From NCBI GenBank assembly GCA_037576215.1, contig JBANDB010000014.1, positions 682,001-746,000 of the forward strand: 64,000 nt of DNA, given 5' to 3'. Below, one piece after another: positions 1 to 10,985 of this stretch. The DNA comes from Armillaria gallica (taxonomy: Eukaryota; Basidiomycota; Agaricomycetes; Agaricales; Physalacriaceae). The translations under genes and the position numbers were made by a program. Positions within the stretch are counted from its first letter, which is position 1, and every line of letters starts with the position of its first letter. The notes beneath the pieces are model-generated. The model did not search any database and had not been told where the DNA came from. It worked only from the letters and a program-made list of their open reading frames with translations.

Positions 1-1
1 G

Positions 2-178
2 GCGAATCATTATGTTCCAATCATATCCGGGGCTTCGGGCGGTAAAGTTTACTGGCTTGAACTAAATGCTGATTGTAAGGTTATAATAGCCAAAGAACAG
101 TCTCGGCGGGCCAATCCAGATGATGAAGATAGAAGCTCCGAATTGAAGAATAAGCGCCAGAAGATTCCTGTCCAATAG
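2..178 (+). CDS. 3' end of an unidentified protein-coding gene
   Basis: An open frame of 58 codons runs from the window edge to a TAG at 176-178. The visible C-terminus contains 'IISGASGGKVYWLELN', which resembles the end of a beta-propeller or beta-rich repeat. It finishes with a charged tail (a DDED stretch, then Lys/Arg-rich 'KNKRQK'). That tail could be a nuclear localisation signal, but this is inference. The gene starts upstream of the window, so neither length nor family can be judged. RPL7 follows on the same strand after about 220 bp. I do not recognise the protein. Confidence 0.55.
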   Translation, partial: ANHYVPIISGASGGKVYWLELNADCKVIIAKEQSRRANPDDEDRSSELKNKRQKIPVQ

Positions 179-281
179 GAAACATATTCTGCCGCCTGAG
201 CTGTGTTCAGTTGAAGTGTGATGAGCAAACAACGCGGTTAAATAGATATTTAATTAGTTTTAAATTTTGACGGTGCAAGAT

Positions 282-287
282 CACGTG
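282..287. promoter_or_regulatory. CACGTG box upstream of RPL7
   Basis: A palindromic CACGTG lies 114 bp before the RPL7 start codon, in the sequence context ATCACGTGAG. CACGTG is the core site of bHLH factors such as yeast Cbf1 and Pho4. The same hexamer occurs at similar distances before four other genes in this window. That it is functional is inference from position and recurrence only. Confidence 0.4.
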
Positions 288-400
288 AGTAGCCGCCGGC
301 TAGGACTGTGGGAAAGTCTTTGTCAGACTATACAGCAGCCACCGAACTGAACCTAACTTACCATCAAGGCCCAAAAGCGTCGACATTCCTCAAGATTTCC

Positions 401-1574
401 ATGGCCCCGACGACGTGAGTATCCCGCCTCACTGCTGCTGTACGCCTTGCTTATTGGTCCTTCCTGTACACTCTAGCGTCCCTACCGCTTCGGTATGCCA
501 TAATCATCGTACGCGGAAATTTTCACTCAACTTATCCTAGGCAATCGAAGTGCCCGAAACCCTCTTGAAAAAGAGGAAACAAAACGAAAAGGCTCGTGAG
601 GAGCGCCTAGCCGCTGCCACCGCTGCCCGCAAGGTAGGCACGAGTTTCCTGTACTTCGCTTTATGATGCATACGATACCATTCGACGTAAGGCTAGCGTT
701 ATCGCGCGATGCTGCCTTTAATTAACCATCTTTCGGGACTGAACCGTCTACATATTGCTATGATTTGCTTGCTGACTGCTTCTTCCTAGGCGTCGAAAGC
801 CAAACGAACGGTTATCTTCAAGCGTGCTGAGGCCTATGTGAAGGAGTACCAAGCGAAGGAGAAGGAGGAGATCAGGCTAAAGCGAGCAGCACGGACGGCT
901 GGTGACTTTTACGTCCCTGCGCAACCCAAGGTGTACTTTGTGGTTAGGATTAGGGGGTGCGTCTGCCTACTGCGTTCCTGTTTGACTGGTACTAAAATTT
1001 GTTATCCTAGTATCAACGAGATTGCCCCCAAGCCCCGAAAAATTCTCCAGCTTCTCCGACTTCTGCAGATTAACAATGGTGTCTTCGTCAAGGTAACGAA
1101 GGCTACCCAGCAAATGCTCCGTCTCGTTGAGCCTTACATCACCTACGGGTATGTATGAATCGTTTTTTCTTGTTATTTTTTTTGATCCACGATTCCAGCG
1201 AACCCAACCTTAAGTCCGTCCGTGAATTGATCTACAAGCGGGGTTATGGCAAGGTTGACAAGCAACGCATCCCTCTCGCTAACAACGCTGTCATCGAGGA
1301 GGCTCTTGGCAAGTACAACATCCTCTGTGTTGAAGATCTTGTCCACGAAATCTCTACTGCCGGCCCCAACTTCAAGCAGGTATGTACTACCTTCCGAATG
1401 ATTATCATTTTCTGACACTTTGATATGATATAGGCTTCGAATTTCCTGTGGCCATTCAAGCTCTCCAACCCCAATGGTGGCTGGAGGACACGGAAGTTCA
1501 AGCACTTCGTCCAGGGTGGTGACTTTGGTGACCGTGAGACCAACATCAACTCCCTCATTCGGCAGATGAACTAG
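401..1574 (+). CDS. RPL7: 60S ribosomal protein L7 (uL30)
   Basis: Cytosolic large-subunit ribosomal protein of the uL30 family. Seven exons can be read: 401-414, 477-492, 541-633, 790-956, 1011-1148, 1199-1379 and 1434-1574, all with GT-AG introns and joining in one frame. The protein starts MAPTTVPTAS and has a basic N-terminal helix of the '[18 protein letters not shown]' type. It continues through '[19 protein letters not shown]', the core '[19 protein letters not shown]', and ends '..[11 protein letters not shown]'. Length is about 249 residues, usual for fungal L7. The very short first two exons and the high intron count are typical of basidiomycete ribosomal protein genes. The 3' end faces the DUF6535 gene. 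The product is known with confidence; exact splice sites are hand-called. Confidence 0.96.
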
Positions 1575-2041
1575 GGTCCTTTGCGGAGTGCGGTTCGGCG
1601 TCGTATTTTACTATATGCTTGTATTGCTCCATCCATGTTAACAATGCATACAGTCATGTTTAAGGCCAATTTTTTAAACCTCATCTCTGGGACCATCATC
1701 GCCGCAGGTACTTATTCGTGAGCTGGCCTGCATTACTTCTTAACTGCGTATTGTGATGATTGCATTGTAACATGACTCTGTGGGCGCCCCATTCTCAGCC
1801 AAATTTTCTCCTTAAATGATTTTATGACCCAAGTAAAATATCAGACAAGAAGCTAAAGTAAAACTTGCTCCTCACACTTGACCAGTGTCCTTGTGTTTGC
1901 TAGCTTTTCTGTGGCTTCGGCAAAGGAACAATCGAAGCAGATTAGTTGACCAATGAATCGAATCTGTGGGGTGTTGGTCGTGGTCGGCCTCCTATCTTCA
2001 TTAAGAGACGCTTCTCCTATTAATATTGTAAGAAAAGTCAT
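1575..2041. other. Convergent 3' region between RPL7 and the DUF6535 gene
   Basis: This interval contains only the presumed 3' UTRs of two convergent genes. A short minus-strand frame directly follows the stop of the DUF6535 gene (1853-2041). It has no recognisable content, so I treat it as untranslated. Confidence 0.4.
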
Positions 2042-4640
2042 TCACTGGCTTGCCATCACAATATATTCGCCGGAGAAAAATGCATTCAAAATCCGGATTG
2101 CGAAGCGAATATATCGCTTCTGATCTTCAATGTCTTCCGGCGAAGGTATCCTTTCGATTCTAGAGACACAAGTTCGCAGGTGGAAAAAACCCATCCCCTC
2201 CTCCGTGACGACAGTCGTGCCATGCAGAGCTATGCGGTCGAATCCGAACGAGCGACAAAATGGTACCCTTGATACACATTTTTCAACGTTCCACCCCCAA
2301 CCATGTCTGACCATTAATGGCCAAGCTGGAACAAGCAGCAAAAAGGTTATCAGGCTTATGGAGATGATCAATGTGTTCCTGCATTGCCGCAGCCTCAAGA
2401 TGAGCACCTGAACCACGCCCAGCGACATTCGAAAGGTAGCTTTCAATGACGTCTACCAAGGGCGGGCAGAATCCACATTCTCCAAAACGCTGCAAGCACC
2501 CTGTTGCACGAAAAACGTCGTACATGACCATGCTGCCTTCGCGAAGACCTCTAGCTATGATGTCGCATGCTAATGAGCAAACTGTTTTGAATTGTAGTAG
2601 GAAAACATGAAATCGATCACTGCGTGCAATGATCGTGGTGAAATGGTGTGCCATCCGGTGCTGACCAGCCTAGAGTAAATCCTCAAGACAAGCCAATAGG
2701 AAAAATCGTCTCCGGAAGATGGAAAGAATTTCAAGGTATCGGTGATGAATACGTCGATTACGCCAAAAACGGCAGTATTTTCTGCCTCAGAAGAGGTAAA
2801 GTCATGATTGTCAATGCCATCGAGTATTTTGCGAAGAGCTCTAAGCTGAGCCGCATCGGAACTAAGTCCCCGTAGTGGAAGCCTTGGTTGGGATGAGAAA
2901 GTCGACGAAGACCAAGAAAACCCGCAACGACGGAGAGAGAGACGTTCGTTGGGCGCACAAAGACAGCAAACATTTTCAGGATGCAGTTTGTCATGTCAAT
3001 GAATAGATATTGGCGAATGGCTGTATGAAACGTTCCGGCAATTCCATTCGCAGCTGGGAGCCTTCTGACATCCTTTGAGAAGGCTCGAGAAACGCGCCAA
3101 GAACTGCATAGCAAAGTCGGATCACGTAAGGATCATCGGAATCGATGGCAATGGGAGAGAAAGCACCACTGTCATCGGCGTTTCGAATGATTTTAGCCCA
3201 GACTGATGGGTGTAAATGCTGAGATTCGTTCACGGAGCTGTGGATGAGATCGACAGCTTCACAGCGCACAACCACTTTAGTGAAAAAATCACTACGAGGT
3301 CCCTGCTGTGCGTAGATGGATGCAACAAACACGATATTGTCTGTCTGTGGAGGTACGATGTAGTAATCGTAAGCGACGACTATCGCGCAATGTAGCAGCC
3401 GCTCGAGTTTGGCCTCGAGCCCACGTAGCGGCATAGATACACCACCATGATCGGAGAACTGAAAGCACAGCTTATATACCAAGGACTTCCATACTACGTG
3501 GAAGCCCGGCGTTGCGAAAAATCGATCCGCACTGCTCTTCAATGACGGGTCCAATCCAGCAACAGCCTGCGAATGCGAAGCGCAAAAAAGTGTGCCAAAA
3601 GCAACGAACGAGGTAGAGCAAAGCGTAGCTGTAGGTGGCATGGACCAGATTGCACAGCAACGTCCGGTATGGGCATTGGGGAAAGATGAGGGGAAGGCTG
3701 TTTGTCATCAAGTAGGCTGTATAGGCAGCTGCTGTAATAATAACGATCCATGCAAGGGACATCTGCAAGGACTGAGGTAAATCACCAAGCCAAAGAAAAA
3801 GGTGGCCAGTGCGGTGTGCATGAGGACAGGGAGTAGTCCGATAATTACGAGTACGCGCCATTTCTGCGGTCCTGAATAGCGGAATTGCCGCAGAAGGCTG
3901 CGCTCACGAGGTGTCCCAGACGATAGCAGCATATAATGGTGCAACCATTTCTTGGCCAGCATCGACACGAGCGCTGTTGCGAGGCTGAGGCTCGTGAACC
4001 AGAGCCCATTTAACCAGACGCTTGTCGTAGTAGCAATGAAGGGCATCTTAGGGTTAAGAGGGGACGGAGCGACGATGTCCAAAGAGACACCACTTGCAAG
4101 TGCGCGCTGAATGTTGATAATCTCGAACAGCAGGTTCGCGGATATTTCTGCATAATCTGCCTGCAGACTCTACGACGTTGGAACGACAAATGTTGTGACC
4201 ACTGCGGAAAATAGACCTGCCTATGTACGAATGAAAGTTATCAGCATGTAATGAGCCACAAGATGGATAGCGCACGAAAATGAGAAGAACCTCCACGCTA
4301 TCTCTGGATTCTCCAATCATATTCGCGTCGAAGATGGCACGCTCATCAAGATATGTCCGAAACACCCTGGTGTTGGGACCCATCACTTCATAGCGGAACG
4401 CATCGCTGCCTGCAACAAAGAATCACACTGATCGTGCCCGGATTGGTTTGAATGCACATACCTTTGCTTATGTTATGAGGTGAAGGTATTTGGAGACCAA
4501 ACTTCCTCTTCGATTTGGCAGAATGCATGTATCCATAAAGCGGCTGCGATGATGCTTCTTTTTCCGCGACAGCAGTTCTTTTGGACCCGTTCTCCTCGGT
4601 GGCCGTATATCCTGTGTCGCTTCCAGAATTCTCGGTACAT
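2042..4640 (-). CDS. DUF6535 domain membrane protein
   Basis: A multi-exon gene of a family expanded in Agaricomycetes, with no established function. The N-terminal DUF6535 hallmark 'VFRTYLDERAIFDANMIGE' is encoded near 4330-4380. It is followed by the diagnostic block 'NGLWFTSLSLATALVSMLAK' and 'KWLHHYMLL', then 'QFRYSGPQKWRVLVIIGLL' and a further hydrophobic helix (3750-4040). These give two to four predicted membrane segments. The long C-terminal part (2042-3640) is helical and poorly conserved in this family, ending '..FSGEYIVMASQ'. At least four introns are needed. I could not find an in-frame ATG for the first exon: the frame stays open only to about 4640 ('TENSGSDTGYTATEENG'). The upper boundary is therefore approximate, and a missed 5' exon or a one-base error is possible. 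Confidence 0.75.
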
Positions 4641-4869
4641 ATCGTCGGTCAAGGATAACACTGTGCACGGGGGTCAGAAAAAAAGTGGCGATGCGAAACA
4701 GTGATTTCTATCAGTATCGGTTGATTGGAGGAATCCTGTCCTCGCCCTGCAAACCAAACTACTTTTATTAGGGACGACACTGACCATGAGCTTGAGTATC
4801 CGAGTCCGCCCCAAACGTTTTGACTGACATAGTGAAGTCCTGTTACCCAAGAAAAAATAGATTACCACA

Positions 4870-5504
4870 ACTAGGATGTACATGCAAGAAGACGATGAAG
4901 AAGGATGATAGCAGGGAAATCCTTCAGAAGTAGAATACCCACAGAAGAAGGGCCAGCAATATAGGAGAGACATAGTATGCCTACGACACATTGGTGAGGA
5001 TTGCACACAAAGAAGAGGTTACCATGCTCACCAGCAGAGCGGCATGGTTGGCTTCCACCACGTTTTCGTCCTCGTCGCTCGCCCTCGCCCTCGTCTTCGC
5101 CTGCGTCCAATTCATTCTCTTCGTCAGATACCTTTACTTCTTCTTCGTCGAGCTCAAATTCATCATCAAGATCATCAAAAGTAGTTGCCTAAGACAATCA
5201 GTGTAAAATCCAACGGGAGATTAGAACTGACTTACTATCACGTCTCGCGGGATAATTATAGGTGTCCGTGGCACCGGTAGGTCTATATTGCCTGGTTCAA
5301 ACTGAAAGGAATCAGGAAACCGCAACTAGAGAAAGCCAAAGGATATTGCACCGTGAACCGATGGGAATGATAGTATGGTCGGTGGCGTGCGGCATACGAT
5401 ACGTCGCAAACTGGTAAATGAACAGAGGAAGAATTTGGACGAGTTTCGTCGCAGGCAGGCATATAAGGAGGGATGAATCTCTTGCGAGAACGATAGCAAG
5501 GCAT
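4870..5504 (-). CDS. Small acidic PY-type protein, copy A
   Basis: I do not recognise this family. The start ATG (5504) gives MPCYRSRKRFIPPYMPACDE. The first intron sits after '..HSHRFT', and the next exon reads 'FEPGNIDLPVPRTPIIIPRD'. An acidic stretch follows ('DDEFELDEEE', 'SDEENELDAGEDEGEGE'). The same exon order, intron positions and motifs occur in copy B at 41061-41670, which shows that this is a real gene family and not noise. The intron-1 donor (GTGCAATATCC here, GTACAGTATCC in B) and the TTTCAG-TTTGAA acceptor are conserved. The C-terminal reading is uncertain, because two frames compete across the acidic region and the last intron. The end near 4870 is therefore approximate. A Pro/Tyr-rich N-terminus, clearer in copy B as PPTYDEA, suggests binding by a WW-domain protein such as a HECT ligase; this is inference. 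Confidence 0.55.
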
Positions 5505-7990
5505 TTGAGGAGGAAAGAACACTGCAGAGGAAAATGAAATTTATATAGTGAAAATTTTTAGCTTTCTGGCTTCGAAAAATGAGACAGCGAAGGAGCCGAA
5601 GAATAACTCTGTCAGTATCCTTTTTGAATATGCCTGAGGCCGGACCACAAACCAGATCCACAAACAGTCGCGAGGGCCCTCGTCGAAGAATATTCTTTTG
5701 GATGATGATCGACATAATACGGAGGTATCCGTTCGATGGCAGTAAACACCGTTCGGAGCGTTCACGCCGATGAATGGGGCTTGATCGAGTGGATTCAATT
5801 TGTAGCGAGCGCGTCGCAGAGCGTCTTGACAGCCTCGAGGCCGAAGAGTGACGACAGGCTCGCAGACTAAGACGTCGGGAATACGACACCCAGTCGACAT
5901 TCGGTCTGTTCCGCCGAATTCTTGAAACACATACTGTTGTCAACGATCCAGAACGCATAGGCTGTCGTCAATCCTGGACATATGTTCCTCGCTCTTGCTC
6001 CAAGTCCACAGCGATATTGTCGACAATGTACAGGTGAAAGACTCTCCCGTTGAAGACTCCGTAGCCTCTGATACTGTGAAATTTCTTGTCCTTTGCATTT
6101 AGATCCCTGGAGTATCTCGCCCTGTCGCCGGGGGTATTAACGCGGGAGGGTGTGACGTGACGGAATGAGTCATTTCGTGTCACAGCAATAAAAGGCGCGG
6201 GACCGTGTGTATGTCCTGTTATCCTGTATCAGTGATGTACTACCACCACTGAAATGAACTGCGTCGTTCAGATGCCCATACTGGAGTGAATTATCAAGAC
6301 AAGACTCGCCTTCTGCAAGATTGATATTCAAGACACGAAGTACTTCGCCGCCATTGCGCACGGACCTCAAGGACACCAACCGCTCGACACTATGGTAGTC
6401 GCCTGGGCTGCAACATACATGATTATCCTCCAAGAAACAAGACAAGAATACTGCAACGCACCTGCTGACCGTACCCGTTTTCTCTGAGAATCCTACTTTG
6501 AGGGCATCGCCTCCTCATCCCATGCTTCTGGGGTCTATTATCTTGCTGGCCATCTCCGTTGAAAGCGTCAAGAAGGGCATCCCCTGCATTCCAAGCATCT
6601 ACTGGCCAAATATCTCGATTTTTGAACCGTGAAGTTGCGTCTGAGTGCTGTTGCCATCAACTGGTCCCGCCAACTCTGCCTCTCGAAGACTTGTGTGCTG
6701 CCAATATGACTCAAGAACAAGATCAGGAGCTTGGAAATACCTATCTCCTTCAAGGGCCCTCAAGAGGTGCAATGTGCAAGTGCAATCCCCGTCCAAAATC
6801 GATAAAGTGAACGATGTAGGCAAGAAATTTCCATCTGGATCGCCGTAAACTGAATGAATGAAATGCCTCCACTGTGAGCGACGATGCTGGGGACGTGCTG
6901 GCAGTGTCGACGACCGTGGTGGTGGAGGTTACGATTGCAAAAATAGGGTTACAAATCAGAACCCTCGGAACTATCGATCGCAATTTCTTGCCGCATTTCC
7001 TCTTTTATCGTTTGTCTACTCCTTCTAATGAATATTCCTTTGCTAATGGCCGTATCAATTAGCCCTCAGATGCAGTTTACCTCGCAAAAATCGCCCATGT
7101 CGATTTTTCGAACTGCCACCGTGCAAAATGCTCATTCCCGGTTCGTCGCGGTTTGAAATTTGGGTTCATCTGAGTCACCCGTAATGCCTTGTTGTTTGTC
7201 CGACGCTGCCAGACAAACGGCGTCCTTGCACAGTGCCAAATCCAATTATTGTGCCGAGCCGGAGCAGGAACTTAACTGAGGAACTCGTTCAAACGCTCTC
7301 AAGATCCTCACATTTAGTTTATCATTGAATTGCGATTCCTCTGGCTCCCTTCACACGTTGAAATCCAGCACTCAGTACGTGTCAAGCTACTTTTTCGATT
7401 CCTGACAATAAATTATAATCCCTTATTCTCTAAGTGAAAGTTTTTTTGGCACTTTTCAACGTACATCTGGGGTTCAAACTCCTCCCTAGGAATCTCCGAT
7501 TCGACGTCCGTCGTTAAGAAGGTGTTAATCGTTTGGGTGTATATTCGAGTTCGACTCTCCTCTTTGGCTACGAGGATCGTCTACCCTGGATCCTTCTGCA
7601 TCCAAATGTCCCTTGGATTAGGATCTCCTTCCTCCCTGTCTACGGTTGTATGATCCTGGTGCTCTGTAAAGGAATCCCCTAAATCGTCCGCTTCAAATTT
7701 TTGGCCAAGCGGAGCAACATCTTTCTCGTGCAACTTATTTCGAAATCCGTCAAGCTCGGTTTTCAGTTTACCGCTTCGCTATGAGACGTCTCCTTCCTTC
7801 ACCACGCTTAAATGCCCGCTTTAGTGTATCTATGGGAAGCTGTCTGCTGTTGCGAAGCGAAAAGCTGACCATGACCAGCCTTGGTACGGTCAAGCCGACC
7901 ATGGTGTTGGTAGAGCTCCAACTGGTATCTTTGCCTTGGTCGCTTCCTAGCCTTTATAGACAATCGTCACCTATCGAGTTACCGGGTCCC
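5010..7990. repeat. Segmental duplication, unit 1 (pairs with 41061-44150)
   Basis: About 2.5-3 kb, including small-gene copy A and its whole upstream flank, aligns in the same orientation to 41061-44150. Shared landmarks include the region around 6170-6290 ('catttcgtgtcac', 'gggaccgtgtgtatgtc', 'atcagtgatgta', then 'gaatta/cATCA'), the TCGACGACG region near 6910, 'AATAGGGTTACAAATCAGA' near 6940, and 'CTAGGAATCTCCGATTCGAC' near 7487. The similarity fades around 7830-7990. By eye the copies agree at roughly 80-85%, except for one much more conserved block (7091-7300). Both strands carry many stops in all frames, so most of the unit upstream of the small gene looks non-coding. Confidence 0.8.
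7091..7300. other. Hyper-conserved block shared with 43261-43470
   Basis: Within the duplicated flank, this stretch of about 210 bp matches 43261-43470 without gaps and with only about six differences by eye, against about 15-20% divergence on either side. On the minus strand a frame of about 60 codons is open in both copies ('HNNWIWHCARTP', 'TNNKALRVTQMNPNFKPRR'). Of the handful of differences inside it, some change amino acids and some do not, so coding selection is not demonstrated. Alternatives are a conserved regulatory or ncRNA element, or recent gene conversion. Confidence 0.6.
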
Positions 7991-9131
7991 TTTCATGTCT
8001 CATAATCGGTTCTGCCTCAACGCTCCACTTGCTCCCCGAGTAGCCCACCTTTTGGCCGGAGTTCTTGCGATACTTCCAACTTCGGGCGTCCCTTCCCTTC
8101 AGATTTCCCATGGTGATGATTTGCTTCTGTATACTTTCTCTGATCCACCTGGAGACAACGAAGCTATTTTCACTCCGGTATGGATCGTATGGACATCTCG
8201 AATTGTTCTATGTGAGCTTACAATCTACCACCAGCAGAAGCGACTCGGAACCTTTCGAATCTCCCATTTACCACAGAGCTGCCATCGACGCTAGTTGCAA
8301 GAGTGTATTATGCAGATTTCAATTTCACTGAAATTCTCGACCTCGCGATTTATCCAGCCATAATGATACGCCGAGCCATCTAAGAAGCAACCGATCGCAC
8401 CTGCAAACATCGAAATGACGCACAATTAACTACCGACTCAGGTTTCACTGTGGTTTGCTAAGGTGCGCACTACTATAGGGCCTACACGCATGCTGACTTT
8501 CTCATAGGACCTTCGGAGCTGCGCAAGCCTGGATAATATCAATCAACTCTGCCGTGGAGGTGCGGTTAATCGAAGCAAGATGGGGACAAGAGAGCAGCGT
8601 CCGTGACCTAGACACCGATTTCTCTGTGTCAATGCTTCACGTATTTTCCATCTTCCCTCACCTGTTTTTGTTCGCATTATCCAATCTCCCGGTCCTTGTG
8701 GTTTTCCTGGAGCCACATTCAGTGATAAAATCAGAAATGAAAAGTGGTCATTCATTTATTTGGTGGGATCCTCTCACTTGAGCTGCTTCACTTTCAGTCA
8801 AAGCTGGCTATATTCGACTCCACATGCTCAATGCCGCGATCTATCTGTTGCCAGATGTTATACTGTCAAGACGTCCAAGGAAAATCTGCACATTCGAATT
8901 TCGCAGGGACAAGTCAGAGGAGATAAACATCTATTCTCATGGAACAAAACTTTTCCGAGCTCATTCTACAGTGCTCCTTGCCTGATATCCCAATACTTTG
9001 TTTCTGTGGGCTTATAGGTTTATAAGTACTTACGTGTGTAACGTCGTTCCCCGTGCGAAGATATATATTGACCCTCAAATTTTTTGACAGAATTACGGAA
9101 TCGAGAAATACGATACATATTCATAATTGTT
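7991..9131. other. Region without a recognisable gene
   Basis: Plus-strand frames at 7995-8294 and 8065-8331, and a third frame carrying 'NLPPAEATRNLSNLPFTTEL' near 8222-8280, are mutually shifted. They look like a decayed coding remnant rather than a live gene. I could not assign a family. The remainder is AT-rich intergenic sequence up to the 3' end of the HET gene. Confidence 0.3.
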
Positions 9132-10776
9132 TCAGGCAAGATACTGAACTAATTCCCTAGCACCGCCAAATCTTTTAAGCCGCTGTCTCTCTCTTTTGTT
9201 AGCTGTAACCACTGAAACCTTCTCAAACCTATCGTCTGGCAACCTCCTTCCGACTACCCAATACATCTGAAATCTTTTGGGGCCTAGTAAGGTGTAAGAA
9301 CCATCAGGTATTGGGTGTTGGTGGGAGGCTGCTATTTTGAATATATGGAGTGTCATATCCGCGTCTTTGACTTCCAACTCTCCCGATCGCGGACACTCTT
9401 GTGGATCTCCCACGGCCAACCCTCGTATATATCCTCTTTCAATGCAGCGTACAGGCCGGGAGCACCGATAGGCCTCCTTCTCCTCATCCCACTCAACATC
9501 CTCATAGCACCGATCCCTGTTGTTGATGGAAGTATGTCATTCATGACCTGATTCCACGACGGTCTCCATATGCTGTTTCCGTCCCCAGACTTAGGATACA
9601 AAAAGAATAGATCCCCATGATATCCATCAAGCATTGAGTCCACCAATGCAGTCCAAGCATCCTCAACCGACTGAGTCCCGTTGTATGCTGGTAAGCTCTT
9701 CAAGTACAATAGATATGCCAATCCTGCAACTTTGTCCGCAGGATTGGTAGATACCCGACTCTGCATGTGCACCAGGACATCAAAAACGGTTTTATGGGCA
9801 TGCCTGATGTTCTCCAGGGATGTCGTTTGTTCGTGAAGCATCTGCTTGATATCTTCCAGATTCCCGGAGTCATTGTCCGGTATCCCACCTATGAGGTAAT
9901 GTCGGCTGGTCTCCTGTAGCGTCCAAGCACGTCTGAACCAGCATCGATCACTACCCAAGTCGCAGGCCTTCTTGAAATCCAAGGGCCGCCCCAGACCGCT
10001 AAAGTAGCACACCACTGTCTGCTCGGAGCCCGAATACACCCATCCGATAGTGGGTACATCCAACTTCCATTCCTCCATACGCATATCTTCCCTTGACTGA
10101 TCGGCACTCTGTCTCAAACAAAGGACATCCAACCACACGTACTCCGCTCCGAGATTAAGCAACTCAATGCGTATGAGGTCCAAGTGGACGCCTCTCGGAA
10201 TGGGCACAGACCATTCGTAGCCGTTGATGGGTGTCCGCACATTAGTAAGATGTACATGATCCAGCCATGCATGCGATATGGCCCATGGTAATTTGTCTTC
10301 TATAAGCCACCAATGAGGCACCACCCGGTTACTGTATAGATCCCAGACCCGACGAGGAGGTATATGCGAGTCCAGGATCCGATTATCTACCAGGGTGTTT
10401 TGTCGAATCTTCAAGTCCCGCGTTTGGCTCTTGCATAGCTCGTCTTCGATGGTGGTCAAGCCGTTACGCCATTTCAAGCGGAGACGGGCATAAGCGGTGC
10501 CAAAGTCATACCTGTTTGAGACGCAGTGTTCGAGGAGGGAAGAGACACCTGGAGTGTCCTGGCCGCGGTGTACGAGGTTCCGAGGATAGAGTTGAGTCGG
10601 TTCAAAAGTCCATGAACTTCGAGTTTGACGCAGTGAGTATTGGCCAGTGAAGATGGTATCACGGGTTTTGGACCGGAGTAGGACCGTTGCAGATGAACCT
10701 CAATCCGCGACTCGTTCACATGGTCACTGGCAAAGAGGGTGGGGGCAGTGATGATATGCCCGGACTGCAGTATCAT
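9132..10776 (-). pseudogene. HET-domain (heterokaryon incompatibility type) gene, copy 1, frameshifted
   Basis: HET domains act in fungal non-self recognition and trigger cell death when incompatible alleles meet. Diagnostic motifs, in order, are 'PPRRVWDLYSNRVVPHWW', 'WAISHAWLD', 'GAEYVWLDVLCLRQS' (the core HET motif), 'CYFSGLGRP' and 'CWFRRAWTLQE'. The protein starts at the ATG 10774-10776. A long frame (9353-10477) carries the HET core, but the ancestral C-terminus ('PIPDGSYTLLGPKRFQMYWVVGRR', to stop 9132) lies in another frame. Comparison with copy 2 shows a one-base deletion near 9520 and a five-base length difference near 10550, just before 'SSLLEHC'. An intron could explain neither convincingly. 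It is therefore a pseudogene, or functional only if these shifts are sequence errors. Copy 2 lies inverted at 35222-36857. A TATA-like run (TATATATATAG) lies just upstream. Confidence 0.85.
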
Positions 10777-10810
10777 GTTAATTAGGATTCTTCTATATAT
10801 ATATTTCGAC

Positions 10811-10985
10811 ATTACATGGACAGGCTTGGAAACTTGCGATTTGTGTCTGGGTTGTAGATAGTGGGCGGTGGCATGCTTAAACAGCAGTATGTTAGTCGGT
10901 GTTCTTTTATACACATTCTTATAGTACTAACAGGTCGGGAAACTTCGGACTTGTGTCTTGCTTGTATATGCGGTGATCGATTTCT
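10811..10985. repeat. Imperfect tandem repeat upstream of HET copy 1
   Basis: Two units of about 40 bp or more begin at about 10819 and 10930. Both carry 'acaggYYKGGAAACTT', then 'ttgtgtctkgSttgtaKAT'. One lies next to a TATAAAAG on the minus strand (10901-10912). The same TATA-plus-'CACCGACTAACAT' context recurs upstream of HET copy 2, so this looks like a duplicated promoter segment. Confidence 0.55.
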
